Assembly: GCA_016715115.1 (NCBI GenBank) | Contig: JADKBM010000016.1 | Location: forward strand, 434,001-498,000 | Length of the DNA stretch: 64,000 nt | Source of the DNA: Acidobacteriota bacterium | GTDB lineage: Bacteria > Acidobacteriota > Blastocatellia > Pyrinomonadales > Pyrinomonadaceae | Reading direction: 5' to 3' | Shown: positions 8,878 through 19,724 of the stretch, piece after piece | Layout of the letters: every line of letters begins with the position of its first letter | How positions within the stretch are numbered: position 1 is the first letter of the stretch | The notes under the pieces: model-generated | Told to the model about the DNA's origin: nothing | Seen by the model: the letters and a program-made list of their open reading frames with translations, nothing else | Databases searched by the model: none | Translations under genes and position numbers: made by a program

Positions 8878-10866
8878 TCACGACATCTGCAGTTGCCGGT
8901 CGCGCAGATACTTGAGCTTGTCGCGGACTTCCGCCGCGTGTTCGAATTTCATCTCTTTCGCCGCCTCGCGCATCTCGCGTTCGAGCCCGGCGATCGTCTC
9001 CTTGATCTGTTTCGGCGAGTATTCATCGTACGCGTCGAGTTCAAGCGGCACCTTGAAATAATCCGCCTCATACGCCGTGACGAGCGTCGATTCGATCGAT
9101 TTGACGATGGTCGTCGGCGTGATCCCGTGTTCGGTGTTGTATTCTTCCTGCACCGTTCGGCGGCGCTCGGTCTCTTCGATCGCGCGGCGCATCGAATCGG
9201 TGATCTTGTCGGCGTAAAGGATCGCTATTCCGCCGGCGTTGCGCGCGGCGCGGCCCATCGTCTGGATCAGCGAACGTTCGCTCCGAAGAAAACCCTCCTT
9301 GTCGGCGTCGAGGATCGCGACGAGCGATACTTCAGGCAGGTCGAGACCCTCGCGCAAAAGATTGATGCCGACCAGCACGTCAAACTCGCCGCGGCGCAGG
9401 TCGCGCAGGATCCGGATTCGCTCGAGCGTGTCGATGTCCGAATGCAGATAGGTGACGCGCACGCCGACCTCGGCAAAGTACTCGGACAAATTCTCGGCCA
9501 TTTTCTTGGTCAGCGTGGTGACGAGGACGCGCTCGTTGCGTTCGGCCCGAACGCGGCATTCGTGCAAAAGGTCGTCGATCTGTCCACGAACGGGACGGAT
9601 CTCAACCTTCGGATCAAGAAGGCCCGTGGGCCGGATGATCTGTTCGATGACTTCGCCTTCGGTCTGCCGCAACTCGTAATCGCCCGGCGTGGCCGAAACA
9701 TAGATCGTCTGTCCGCGCATCGCCTCGAACTCTTCGAAACACAGCGGACGATTGTCCTTCGCCGACGGCAATCTGAACCCGTATTCGACGAGCGTGCCTT
9801 TGCGCGATTGGTCGCCCTTGTACATCGCACCGAGCTGAGGGACGGTCTGGTGCGACTCGTCGATGACGACGATCGCATTCTCCGGAAGATAGTGAAGCAG
9901 CGTCGGCGGCGGTTCGCCCGGTTTCTTGCCGGTCAGATGGCGCGAATAATTCTCGATCCCGTGGCAGAATCCCATTTCCTTGATCATCTCGAGATCGTAC
10001 ATCGTCCGCTGGTGCAATCGTTGGGACTCGACGAGTTTTCCCTGTTTGATGAGTTCCTCTTCCCACCAGACAAGCTCCTCTTTGATCGTTTTGAGCGCGC
10101 GCTTGATCGTCCCGGGCGACATCACATAATGCGTCTTCGGATAGATCGGCAGGCGTGTTTCGTGTTTTTGTTTGACCTCGCCGAGCAGCGGATCGATCGT
10201 GTACACGGCATCGATCTCGTCGCCCCAGAACTCGATCCGGTACGCCATATCCTGGTAGCTCGGATATATCTCGACGATGTCGCCGCGGACCCGAAAGTTG
10301 CCGCGTTCGAAGTTGATCTCGGCCCGTTCGTACTGAAGTTCGACGAGTTTGCGGAGCAGATCTTCGCGTTTCATCTGCTGGCCGGGCTCAACGAACAAGA
10401 GCATTCCGTAGTAAGCGTCGGGATCCCCGAGACCATAGATGCAGGAAACGGACGCGACAACGATAACGTCGCGACGTTCGAAGAGCGCGCGGGTCGCGCT
10501 CAGCCGCAACCGATCGATTTCGTCGTTGATCGTCGCTTCCTTTTCGATGTACAGGTCGGACGCCGGAACGTATGCTTCCGGCTGGTAATAATCGTAATAA
10601 GAAACGAAATACTCGACCGAGTTTTCCGGGAAAAAGCTCTTGAACTCTTGGTATAGCTGCGCCGCGAGCGTTTTGTTGTGCGCAAGGACCAGGGTCGGAC
10701 GTTGGACCTGATCGATGACGTTGGCGATCGTGAACGTTTTGCCGCTGCCGGTAATTCCGAGAAGCACCTGATTCCTCGTGCCGTCGTTGAGCGCTTCGAC
10801 GATTTGCCTGATCGCCGCCGGCTGATCGCCTTTGGGCTGATTTTCAGAAATAAGACGAAATTTCAC
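8878..10866 (-). CDS. uvrB: UvrABC system protein B (excinuclease helicase-like subunit)
   Basis: A 662-residue UvrB, the normal family length. GITGSGKTFT is the Walker A motif, YYDYYQPEAYVP is the beta-hairpin that probes damaged DNA, VVIDESHQTVPQ is motif II, and the C-terminus carries a UVR domain (AAKEMKFEHAAEVRDKLKYL) for contact with UvrC. It verifies lesions handed over by UvrA in nucleotide excision repair; uvrA lies about 50 kb away in the same window. The start is a GTG at 10864-10866, supported by the conserved MKFRLISENQPKGDQP opening. Transcription appears independent. A heptamer array lies just upstream. Confidence 0.98.
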   Translation of the reverse strand: MKFRLISENQPKGDQPAAIRQIVEALNDGTRNQVLLGITGSGKTFTIANVIDQVQRPTLVLAHNKTLAAQLYQEFKSFFPENSVEYFVSYYDYYQPEAYVPASDLYIEKEATINDEIDRLRLSATRALFERRDVIVVASVSCIYGLGDPDAYYGMLLFVEPGQQMKREDLLRKLVELQYERAEINFERGNFRVRGDIVEIYPSYQDMAYRIEFWGDEIDAVYTIDPLLGEVKQKHETRLPIYPKTHYVMSPGTIKRALKTIKEELVWWEEELIKQGKLVESQRLHQRTMYDLEMIKEMGFCHGIENYSRHLTGKKPGEPPPTLLHYLPENAIVVIDESHQTVPQLGAMYKGDQSRKGTLVEYGFRLPSAKDNRPLCFEEFEAMRGQTIYVSATPGDYELRQTEGEVIEQIIRPTGLLDPKVEIRPVRGQIDDLLHECRVRAERNERVLVTTLTKKMAENLSEYFAEVGVRVTYLHSDIDTLERIRILRDLRRGEFDVLVGINLLREGLDLPEVSLVAILDADKEGFLRSERSLIQTMGRAARNAGGIAILYADKITDSMRRAIEETERRRTVQEEYNTEHGITPTTIVKSIESTLVTAYEADYFKVPLELDAYDEYSPKQIKETIAGLEREMREAAKEMKFEHAAEVRDKLKYLRDRQLQMS

Positions 10867-10904
10867 GAGTAAATTTTACCGTGAAAAAGAAAAAAGGGGA
10901 AAGG

Positions 10905-11022
10905 GAAAGTGCATAGTGCATAGTTCATAGTGCACAACAATTGAAGACGGTCTTCCACACTATGCACTTTGCACTCTGCACTATGCACTTTGCTGCACTA
11001 TGCACTTTGCACTCTGCACTGA
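10905..11022. repeat. GCACTNT heptamer array
   Basis: Units AGTGCAT/AGTTCAT (10908-10934) and the complementary TGCACTT/TGCACTC (10965-11021) form a foldback of 7-bp tandem units. It ends three bases before the stop codon of the HEAT-repeat gene. Confidence 0.88.
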
Positions 11023-11024
11023 TC

Positions 11025-12245
11025 TCAGGCCGCGACCAATTCGAAGCTTGCGATAACCTCTTCGATGCGGTCTTTCATTTCCTTCGGGATCATCAACTGG
11101 TTCAGCATCTTCTCGAGACGCGGAATGACGCGATCGTCGCCGACGACTTCGATGACGCGAAGAAATGCGAGTTTTACGTTTTCGTCGCGATGCGTCTCGA
11201 CGGCGTCGAAGAGCTCATCGGTTTCACCGGTCTTGATCATCAGCGCCAGCAATGTGAATGCCTCATATGCAATCTTGTGATCCTGATGGACGAGCCGGTC
11301 GAGCGATCTGAGAACCAGTTCGGCTTCCATTGCGGCGCGGGCAGCCTGGCGCATTCTGAACTCTTCATTCGTTTCGGCGATCCGCGTCCAGGCGTCGGAG
11401 CGGTCGAAACTCAGACGGAACAGACCGCGAGCCGCCGCGGCGCGAACTTCCCGCGTCGGATCGGCACAGCAAAGGAGCATCGTTTCAAAGACGGATTCGT
11501 GGTCAAAGTCGGCAAGGACCGAAACCGCCTTCGAGCGAAGATTCGACGAAAGATCGTAAAGCGCTACCTGGGCCAACGATTCGACCGAGTTTCTGGTCTT
11601 GAAGCGCGCCAGAATGCGAACCGCAAGTTCGCGAACGGCTTCATCCTCTTCATATTCGTCCTGCGTCTGTTCGATCGCGCTCATCAGGGCGTCATCGTTA
11701 GAGAGGGGCAACGGCGAAAACGGTCGGGCGAGTTCGAGTTTCTTGAGTTTCGAGATCGGCAGCTGCGAGAACTGGAGATGGAGCAGTTTTTCCTTGATTT
11801 CGCGCTCTGTAAATTCCTTGCGCTCCGAGACTTCCGGCCGATTCTTGAGCACTTTTGAAGTTTGCGGAAGTCCGCGGGCCAGGTTCTTCTTCTTGGCATT
11901 GGTAGCCTTCTTAGCCTGGCGATACCATTCGAGTTCCCGGTCTGCGTCCAGCGCGCCGGTTTCCCAAGCGTCGGCGTCTGCCTTGGCTTTCAATTTCCGC
12001 TCTTCTGATTTGCTGGTTTCGGCCGCCGAACTTCGGCTCTTGAGCATCCAAACGACCGCTCCGGCCAGTGCGGCAACCAGGACGAAAAGCGAAACATACC
12101 ACCACGTGTAATCTTCCGACGGTGTCGGCGGAGCTTTAAGTTGCGCCGAAACCGGCACGGCAAACAGCGTAATGAGGAAAAGAAGCGTCGTCGGGGCGGC
12201 GTATGACCTGCAGAGTCCAATCATTGTTAAATTCTTGCGTTTCAT
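11025..12245 (-). CDS. HEAT-repeat membrane protein
   Basis: A 406-residue protein with an N-terminal signal sequence (about 14-34), a short extracytoplasmic segment, one transmembrane helix (WWYVSLFVLVAALAGAVVWM, about 48-67) and a basic, coiled linker. It ends in a cytoplasmic armadillo/HEAT solenoid (about 185-400), seen as repeated paired helices such as VRELAVRILARFKTRNSVES and VRAAAARGLFRLS. HEAT solenoids bind proteins; no partner is evident. It lies upstream of uvrB on the same strand but is separated from it by a heptamer array, so co-transcription is doubtful. A downstream Met eight residues in is an alternative start. Confidence 0.75.
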   Translation of the reverse strand: MKRKNLTMIGLCRSYAAPTTLLFLITLFAVPVSAQLKAPPTPSEDYTWWYVSLFVLVAALAGAVVWMLKSRSSAAETSKSEERKLKAKADADAWETGALDADRELEWYRQAKKATNAKKKNLARGLPQTSKVLKNRPEVSERKEFTEREIKEKLLHLQFSQLPISKLKKLELARPFSPLPLSNDDALMSAIEQTQDEYEEDEAVRELAVRILARFKTRNSVESLAQVALYDLSSNLRSKAVSVLADFDHESVFETMLLCCADPTREVRAAAARGLFRLSFDRSDAWTRIAETNEEFRMRQAARAAMEAELVLRSLDRLVHQDHKIAYEAFTLLALMIKTGETDELFDAVETHRDENVKLAFLRVIEVVGDDRVIPRLEKMLNQLMIPKEMKDRIEEVIASFELVAA

Positions 12246-12394
12246 CTATTTAGTCGTGAAATCCGTTCTGGGACGGGGCATCGATGGGGGCCGGCGGGTT
12301 ATCGTTTTTGATACTTGAGCGTACAATTCGGCGATGTCGAATTCGCCATTAGCATTATAACTCTTTTTTTCACATTGTCACGAATTTTTTAACT

Positions 12395-12415
12395 TTGTTG
12401 ATAAATTTTCAACAA
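12395..12415. other. Short hairpin in the purC leader region
   Basis: TTGTTGA and TCAACAA flank a 7-base AT loop within the 276-base AT-rich gap between the divergent HEAT-repeat gene and purC. It could be an operator-like or leader structure. No known purine-regulator box was recognised. Confidence 0.3.
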
Positions 12416-12521
12416 TAGCAATTCCGCCGTGATTTGAAGAATTAGATCTCTCGCCGAATCCTTTACAACTTTCAGATTTCCGAATAAAGTTATCTCGTCC
12501 CAACGATGATCAAGGTGAAGA

Positions 12522-13424
12522 ATGATGTCGGCTACAGGTCCAGTTTCGGAAACAAATATCGGCACGCTCGAGCTCGTTCACCGCGGTAAGGTTCGCGATG
12601 TTTACGCCGTCGACGAGGATCGCCTTCTGCTGGTCGCGACGGATCGAATCTCGGCGTTCGACTGCATAATGCCGACGCCCGTTCCCGATAAAGGCGCGAT
12701 CCTCTCGGCGATGTCGCTTTTCTGGTTCAGATTTCTTGAATCGGTGACCGATCATCACGTGGTCAGCGGCGAATTCGAGGAGATGCCGCAAAGCGTACGG
12801 CAACACGAGGAACTCCGTGGTCGTTCGACGCTCGTCGTCAGGACCAAGGTCTTTCCCGTCGAATGCGTTGTTCGCGGATATCTCGAGGGTTCCGGATGGA
12901 AGGATTATCTCGCAACCGGATCCGTCTGCGGCCACAAGCTTCCCGAAGGCCTGAAACAGTGCGCCCGTTTGCCCGAGCCGCTTTTCACGCCGGCGACGAA
13001 GGCTGTCGAGGGCCACGACGAGAATATCGATGAAGTCGAGTTTGCCCGAATCGTCGGCGCTGAAACCGCGTTGCGGCTGAAGGAACTTTCGCTCGCGATC
13101 TATAAGAAAGCGAGCGACTACGCGATCTCGCGCGGGATCATCATCGCCGACACGAAGTTCGAATTCGGTTTGGACGAGGCTGGCCGGATCCTTCTGATCG
13201 ACGAAGTTCTAACGCCCGATTCGTCGCGCTTCTGGTCATCGGAAACGTACGAGCCCGGACATTCGCAGCCGTCGTTCGACAAGCAGTTCTTGCGCGAGTA
13301 TCTCGAGTCTTTGGATTGGAACAAACAACCGCCGGCGCCCGCTCTGCCCGATGCGATAGTCACCGCCACAAGGGAACGGTACCTTCAGGCGTACCGTCTC
13401 ATTACCGGCAGAAATCTTGGTTGA
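12522..13424 (+). CDS. purC: Phosphoribosylaminoimidazole-succinocarboxamide synthase (SAICAR synthetase)
   Basis: A 300-residue enzyme of de novo purine synthesis that joins CAIR and aspartate with ATP. Family signatures include RGKVRDVYAVDEDRLLLVATDRISAFD near the N-terminus (nucleotide site), ECVVRGYLEGSGW, and ADTKFEFG followed by LIDEVLTPDSSRFW. The length fits the longer, yeast-type branch of the family. Two adjacent ATG codons follow an AAGGTGA ribosome site; the first is used here. The downstream Fis-like gene begins at or just after the stop codon, suggesting co-transcription. purA, another purine gene, is present at 37-38 kb. Confidence 0.97.
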   Translation: MMSATGPVSETNIGTLELVHRGKVRDVYAVDEDRLLLVATDRISAFDCIMPTPVPDKGAILSAMSLFWFRFLESVTDHHVVSGEFEEMPQSVRQHEELRGRSTLVVRTKVFPVECVVRGYLEGSGWKDYLATGSVCGHKLPEGLKQCARLPEPLFTPATKAVEGHDENIDEVEFARIVGAETALRLKELSLAIYKKASDYAISRGIIIADTKFEFGLDEAGRILLIDEVLTPDSSRFWSSETYEPGHSQPSFDKQFLREYLESLDWNKQPPAPALPDAIVTATRERYLQAYRLITGRNLG

Positions 13425-13468
13425 CGATCAACCATCCGTCTTGTTACGAAACAACGGTCCACGAACTT

Positions 13469-13711
13469 ATGCAGATGAGAAACCGAATGGAAGCTTTGAT
13501 CGACGAGATGCTCGAAGGTCAGATATTGCTCAACGAAGCGATGGCGGAATTCGAAAAGCTTTATATTCAAAAGGCGCTCCTGAAGTACGGCGAACATCTA
13601 TCAAACACCGCCACCGCGCTCGGAATTCACCGCAACACCCTTTCGAAACGTGTCGTTTCGTACCAGGCTCCGGCGCAAACCCCGAAACGTTTGCTCGCCA
13701 GACGCGGCTGA
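13469..13711 (+). CDS. Small Fis-family helix-turn-helix protein
   Basis: An 80-residue protein. The C-terminal half (FEKLYIQKALLKYGEHLSN, then TATALGIHRNTLSKRV) matches the Fis/NtrC-type DNA-binding helix-turn-helix, so it probably binds DNA as a dimer. There is no sigma-54 AAA domain. The N-terminus is helical (MRNRMEALIDEMLEGQILLN). The start is uncertain: ATG 13469 is chosen, but a TTG at 13421 overlapping the purC stop would add 16 residues and give translational coupling to purC. Its target genes are unknown. Confidence 0.8.
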   Translation: MQMRNRMEALIDEMLEGQILLNEAMAEFEKLYIQKALLKYGEHLSNTATALGIHRNTLSKRVVSYQAPAQTPKRLLARRG

Positions 13712-13725
13712 GACCTTTCTTGATC

Positions 13726-14535
13726 CTATTCGACAACCTCGACCCGATCGCCGACTCTCAGACTCCCGCCGACGTTCTCGGCGATCAGATTTTGCCCAAA
13801 CAAGATCTTCTTCGCGCCGTTACGCTCGAAAGTCCGGAACTCCGCGAGCGTTCGCAGCGGCTCGACTCCGGTCTTGACGCCCTCGGCTTGGTCGATCGTT
13901 GTAATCACACATCGCGAGCAGGGTTTTACCACGTGAAAGACCGTTTCGCCTATCCTTATTCTCCTCCAATCATCTTCGGCAAACGCCTCGGCGCCGGAAA
14001 CGACCAGGTTCGGCCGGAACCGATCCATCGGGACCGGAGTTTCGAGTCTCGAGTTCAGATCGCCAAGAGACGATTCGCCGATCAGCAAAAACGGAAATCC
14101 GTCCGCGAAAGAAACCCGGTCGTCGGCGCGAATCGCGTAAGCCGCATCGACCGGGCGCACGGAATCGTCCGGCATACGCACGAGTCGGCAACGTGCTTCC
14201 AGAATATCCGAAAGCCATTCGTTGATCTCGACGCCGGCGACTTCAGCCGGGCACCGATCGTTCCAGACCGCGACCGTTTCACGTTTCGAATCGGCCGCCG
14301 CAAACGGCGCGCGGATCCTTTTGCCTTCAAACCCGAGAATCAACCCGGCGTCCGTCAGATCGGTCGTGATCCTCGCCATTTTCGGAAACTCGCGTTGCGA
14401 CAGAAACCGATTTTCCACATCGACGATCATCCAGCGCCGGTCGTTGGCAAGTCCGCGGCGCTCGACGAGAGCCGTTTCGCGACCGGTCCCGCGCAGCGAT
14501 TTGACGGGAAAGACATTTATTTCGGATATGAACAT
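13726..14535 (-). CDS. MOSC-domain protein (molybdenum cofactor sulfurase C-terminal type)
   Basis: A 269-residue protein with the N-terminal MOSC beta-barrel (about 1-115, starting INVFPVKSLRGTG and RRWMIVD) followed by the MOSC domain (about 125-265). Its KPCSRCVITTID contains the conserved Cys and FGQNLIAENVG is the C-terminal signature. The architecture matches YcbX/mARC-type proteins, which bind molybdenum cofactor and reduce N-hydroxylated compounds or handle sulfur. It is convergent with the Fis-like gene, and no molybdopterin biosynthesis gene is nearby. The start lies at the edge of a heptamer array and no strong ribosome site is visible. Confidence 0.85.
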   Translation of the reverse strand: MFISEINVFPVKSLRGTGRETALVERRGLANDRRWMIVDVENRFLSQREFPKMARITTDLTDAGLILGFEGKRIRAPFAAADSKRETVAVWNDRCPAEVAGVEINEWLSDILEARCRLVRMPDDSVRPVDAAYAIRADDRVSFADGFPFLLIGESSLGDLNSRLETPVPMDRFRPNLVVSGAEAFAEDDWRRIRIGETVFHVVKPCSRCVITTIDQAEGVKTGVEPLRTLAEFRTFERNGAKKILFGQNLIAENVGGSLRVGDRVEVVE

Positions 14536-14727
14536 AGGATTTTGGATCTTTGGACTTTGATCTTTGGACTTTGGGCTTTGATCTTTGATCTTTGGGCTTT
14601 GGGCTTTGATCTTTGGGCTTTGATCTTATCTTGGAGCTTTTGAGCTTCGGAAAATTGAAAAGATCAGATTCCGAAGTCCAAAAATCAAAAATCGAAGCCC
14701 AAAGATCAAAGCCCAAAGATCAAACTT
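14536..14727. repeat. TTTGGGC/TTTGATC heptamer array, foldback
   Basis: From 14541 to 14633 the units TTTGGAC, TTTGATC and TTTGGGC repeat with strict 7-bp spacing. The complementary units (GCCCAAA, GATCAAA) follow at 14678-14727, so the whole region can fold into a long imperfect hairpin. Confidence 0.9.
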
Positions 14728-14770
14728 GATAACAACATCATCAAGTTTCCTGCCTACCGACAAGTCACAC

Positions 14771-14800
14771 TTGACAGTTTTAACCACGTTTGCGTAAACT
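14771..14800 (+). promoter_or_regulatory. Predicted sigma-70-type promoter of groESL
   Basis: TTGACA (14771-14776) and TAAACT (14795-14800) are separated by 18 bases. The -10 element abuts and slightly overlaps the CIRCE operator, as expected for a repressor-controlled heat-shock promoter. Confidence 0.7.
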
Positions 14801-14825
14801 AGCACTTTCGATGGATGAGTGCTAA
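14799..14825 (+). promoter_or_regulatory. CIRCE operator (HrcA-binding site)
   Basis: CTAGCACTT, nine bases, GAGTGCTAA: the right arm matches the CIRCE consensus exactly and the left arm has two changes. It lies about 70 bases upstream of groES at the predicted -10/+1. Repression by HrcA with release on heat shock is the established role; hrcA itself is not in the window. Confidence 0.9.
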
Positions 14826-14895
14826 GAATGGCGTTTTCGACCGTCGAAAGTCATCTTAAACTTTTATTACCACTACCAACAAGGAGTAAAACACA

Positions 14896-15213
14896 ATGGC
14901 TACAACAATTAAACCTTTGCACGACAGAGTGATCGTCAAACGTATTGATGAGAGCGCGGACAAAACCGCCGGAGGACTTTTCATTCCGGATTCGGCCAAG
15001 GAAAAACCGCAGGAAGGCGAAGTGATCGCGGCCGGCGCCGGGAAATATAAGGAAAACGGCGAAAGGCAACCGCTTGACGTCAAAGCGGGCGACCGCATCC
15101 TGTTCGGCAAATACAGCGGGTCGGAGATCAAGATCGACGGCGATGAGTTCCTGATAATGCGCGAAGACGAAATCCTCGGGATCATCGAACGCGCCGGAGC
15201 GAACGCGAACTAG
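14896..15213 (+). CDS. groES: Co-chaperonin GroES
   Basis: A 105-residue Hsp10 that caps the GroEL ring. It opens with the family sequence IKPLHDRVIVKRIDE and contains the mobile-loop region TAGGLFIPDSAKEKPQEG, the basis for GroEL binding. The C-terminus is a few residues longer than usual. A strong AAGGAG ribosome site sits at about 14881. It is the first gene of the CIRCE-controlled groESL operon, with groEL 76 bases downstream across a hairpin-containing spacer. Confidence 0.98.
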   Translation: MATTIKPLHDRVIVKRIDESADKTAGGLFIPDSAKEKPQEGEVIAAGAGKYKENGERQPLDVKAGDRILFGKYSGSEIKIDGDEFLIMREDEILGIIERAGANAN

Positions 15214-15214
15214 T

Positions 15215-15254
15215 TTGGAGTTCCGCCTTCAGGCGGCAGGCGCGCGAAAGCGCG
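15215..15254 (+). other. Paired hairpins in the groES-groEL spacer
   Basis: Two small stem-loops lie back to back: CCGCC-TTCA-GGCGG (15223-15236) and CGCGC-GAAA-GCGCG (15241-15254), the latter closed by a GNRA tetraloop. A related copy of the first, GCCGCCTGAAGGCG then AACTCC in reverse complement, is found in frame inside the acyl-ACP synthetase gene near 44.2 kb. This points to an interspersed repeat rather than a groESL-specific element. It may influence mRNA processing or partial termination. Confidence 0.6.
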
Positions 15255-15289
15255 AACCCAAAAAAGAAATTAAGGGAGAAATTAATAAT

Positions 15290-16921
<1,632 letters not shown>

Positions 16922-16969
16922 GCCCATTTCGGATTTTGGATTTTCGATTTTGGATTATCCGAAACTGAC

Positions 16970-17003
16970 AAAGGCCTCGACCGGAAACGGGCGGGGCCTT
17001 TTC
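16970..17003 (+). terminator. Predicted rho-independent terminator after groEL
   Basis: AAAGGCC (16970-16976) pairs with GGCCTTT (16995-17001), with an inner CCG/CGG stem, followed by a short T-run. It lies 49 bases after the groEL stop, behind a short GGATTTT heptamer run (16930-16957). Confidence 0.6.
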
Positions 17004-17410
17004 ATCTGGGGTTAGGGATTTGGGGTTTGGGATTCTGCGTCGCACGTGTCCAGTTCGATTTCTTAACTTCAATCGGAGTACCGACCGCTGCAGCGAAAGC
17101 CGGCAGGTTCTCAAAGCGGACCGACTTCAATGCTCTCCAAACCATTGAAGGAATGGATTTTACGGGCTCAGCTCGGCATCGGGTTCTAAAGCGAGCCTCA
17201 CAGGAGTCGTCGCGCGTGGCCCGCAAACATCGCCGAGCCAGCCTCGTTCTTTGGCCTTCGAGCCGTTATGTTGTGAGATTTCAACATCCGCCCGTGTAAA
17301 TTCCCGCAAAAAAGTTCTCAAAACATACGAAAAACGAAAGGAATAGATTTTGCTATCGATATTTCCGGTATTTGTTACAACAGTTTGTGGTAGGAAGGAG
17401 GAAAGACGCA
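17004..17410. other. Intergenic region with no supported gene
   Basis: Open frames exist on both strands (about 17002-17226 minus and 17027-17299 plus), but neither shows a recognisable domain or convincing start. A 6-bp hairpin (ATGTTG/CAACAT, 17268-17287) lies in the presumed promoter region of the next gene. A ribosome site AAGGAGG is present at about 17395-17401. Confidence 0.4.
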
Positions 17411-19522
17411 GTGTTTACCCGGATAGTTCTTCTCATTGCCCTCGCATTTGCGGCTGTAATTTCATGCTCTTCAGCGGCCGGCGACCGAAACTGGGCGTTC
17501 GGCACGAATGGTGTGCGTAAAACGACATTTGCAACGAGCGGGTCGGCCACGGCTGGAGTATTCCAACCCGACGGCAAGTTCTTGGTTATAGGCTGGCAGT
17601 TCCGGAGTGGCACCGGCACGGACTTTCGAATCGTTCGCGTTGGGGCTAACGGAGCACTCGATTCTTCGTTCGGCTCGAACGGCGTTGCCTTTGTCGCCGT
17701 AAGTACCCGTGACGATCAGGCGCTAGGTATTGCGCTTCAAAGCGATGGCAAGATAATCGTTGTCGGATCCTCTCGAAATTCGACCGCCATTTCGGACTTC
17801 GCCATTGTCCGACTGAATGAAAACGGAAGTCTCGATACTTCATTCGGCATCAACGGCGTCGCAGTCACATCTGTTCGACCATTCGATGATATTGCATACG
17901 ACGTCACTATTCAGGTTGATGGAAAGATCGTCGTTTGCGGCGAAAGCGGTAACAACGGAACCAAAACGTTTGGTCTGGTGCGTTACCTTACGAACGGAAC
18001 TCTAGACACAGCTTTCAGCGACGACGGAATTACGACGGTGGATTTTCCGGGAGGTCCGTCTACCTGCTCTGCGGTTCGAATACAGACCGAGAACAAAATT
18101 GTCGCCACCGGAAACGTGGGTTTCGGAGATTTCAGCGCGTCTGGGTTTGGCTTCGTTCGGCTGAACATCGACGGCTCCGTGGATTCAACTTTCGGTGCCG
18201 ACGGAACCCGCATTGTTGAGGTCCGAAATTCGACCCGACGACAAAATGCACCGAACGATCTTTTGATTCTGCCAGATGGAAGAATCCTCGCAGCAGGCTC
18301 CACCCTAAGTGACTCGCCGGATTCTTTCGACTTCGCTGCGACACGTCTCACCCCCGATGGCTCGCTAGACTCCTCGTTCGCGAGTTCGGGGCTACTAATT
18401 GTTCCGTTTTCAGGCTCCGCAACCGACGGGGCGAATACTATTCTCCCCCTTCCCGATGGGTCGTTTTTCTTGGGAGGTTACGCGAACGGCGGGGCAAATT
18501 TGGATTTCGCGCTCGCACGATTTTCACCGAACGGAACAACTGATCTGCGATTCGGCGTTAACGGGCGTGTTGTCACTCCTTTAACCGATCAAGCCGAGTT
18601 GATACACGCGTTGCGACTCGATGAATCCGGACGGATCCTCGCGGGCGGAATGAACAACTTCGAAACTACAATGATCAGTTACCAGAATAACGGACTGCGT
18701 GACTTTGATTTTGATGGCGACAAGATATCCGATATTTCGATCTTCCGGCCTTCGAACGGCCAGTGGTGGCTGAACCGGTCGACCGCCGGGACAATCACGC
18801 ACACGTTCGGGAATTCAGCCGACGTGCTCACGCCCGGAGATTTCACCGGCGACGGGAAGACCGATGTTGCGATCTTCCGGCCTTCGAACGGCGAATGGTT
18901 CGTCTTGCGATCCGAGGATTTCTCGTTTTATTCGTTCCCGTTCGGGGCGTCGAACGATATCCCGGTTCCCGCCGATTACGACGGCGACGGCAAAACCGAT
19001 GCGGCCGTTTTCAGGCCCTCGGATGCGACCTGGTACATTCAACGTTCGTCGGGCGGAACGACGATCCAAACGTTCGGCGCGGCGACCGACTTCCCCGTTC
19101 CCGCCGATTATGACGGCGACGGCAAAACGGACATCGCGATCTTTCGTCCGTCAAACGGTCAATGGTGGCTGAACCGGTCGACGGCAGGGTTGATCGTCCA
19201 CACGTTCGGGACCTCGACCGACAAGAACATCCAGGGCGACTATACCGGCGACGGCAAGACGGACGTCGCGATTTTCAGACCGTCGACAGGAGAGTGGTTT
19301 GTCCTCAGAAGCGAGGACGCCTCGTTCTACTCGTTCCCGTTCGGCGCGAACGGCGACCTTCCCGCGCCGGGTGACTATGACGGAGACGGCAAGACGGACG
19401 CGGCAGTTTTCAGACCGTCAAGCGCGACCTGGTACCTGCAACGTTCGACCGCCGGCCTGCTCATCCAAAACTTCGGCGCTTCGACGGATGTTCCGGTTCC
19501 GAACGTGGTCGTTCGTCCATAA
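17411..19522 (+). CDS. Secreted delta-60 repeat / FG-GAP-like repeat protein
   Basis: A 703-residue exported protein. A signal peptide (FTRIVLLIALAFAAVISCSSA) is followed by about seven delta-60 repeats (about 30-425), seen as recurring FQPDGKFLVIG, LQSDGKIIVVG and LDTSFGINGVAVT units. Then come six FG-GAP-like units (about 430-700) with DFDGDxxxDISIFRPS and WW/WF/WY signatures. These repeats usually form beta-propellers, and the DxDGDGxxD loops suggest calcium binding. The start is GTG 17411, just after an AAGGAGG ribosome site. The C-terminal 270 residues are close to those of the amylase and the 27-29 kb protein. Role unknown; surface or secreted. Confidence 0.85.
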   Translation: MFTRIVLLIALAFAAVISCSSAAGDRNWAFGTNGVRKTTFATSGSATAGVFQPDGKFLVIGWQFRSGTGTDFRIVRVGANGALDSSFGSNGVAFVAVSTRDDQALGIALQSDGKIIVVGSSRNSTAISDFAIVRLNENGSLDTSFGINGVAVTSVRPFDDIAYDVTIQVDGKIVVCGESGNNGTKTFGLVRYLTNGTLDTAFSDDGITTVDFPGGPSTCSAVRIQTENKIVATGNVGFGDFSASGFGFVRLNIDGSVDSTFGADGTRIVEVRNSTRRQNAPNDLLILPDGRILAAGSTLSDSPDSFDFAATRLTPDGSLDSSFASSGLLIVPFSGSATDGANTILPLPDGSFFLGGYANGGANLDFALARFSPNGTTDLRFGVNGRVVTPLTDQAELIHALRLDESGRILAGGMNNFETTMISYQNNGLRDFDFDGDKISDISIFRPSNGQWWLNRSTAGTITHTFGNSADVLTPGDFTGDGKTDVAIFRPSNGEWFVLRSEDFSFYSFPFGASNDIPVPADYDGDGKTDAAVFRPSDATWYIQRSSGGTTIQTFGAATDFPVPADYDGDGKTDIAIFRPSNGQWWLNRSTAGLIVHTFGTSTDKNIQGDYTGDGKTDVAIFRPSTGEWFVLRSEDASFYSFPFGANGDLPAPGDYDGDGKTDAAVFRPSSATWYLQRSTAGLLIQNFGASTDVPVPNVVVRP

Positions 19523-19724
19523 ACGGCTGAACCGCGCGTCTTTCGTGCGACATCAAACGCCCAACGAAACGAGGGGCAAAAATCGCCCTGAAATCACCGA
19601 ACCGCACGAAGACGGGGTGCCGCCGTTGCTTCGTGCGGATTCCGCATCGGTGGGCGACTTTGACTTTCATCGCCACGTCATCTTAGTATCGAATCCGAAC
19701 AAAGTAATCGGGCAGGTGGCGTAA

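Noticed and set aside
8779..10656. A 625-codon open frame antisense to uvrB
   Set aside because: Shadow frame caused by the GC-rich third positions of uvrB; no recognisable domain.
17027..17299. A 90-codon plus-strand frame downstream of groEL
   Set aside because: No ribosome site, no recognisable domain and an equally plausible frame on the other strand.
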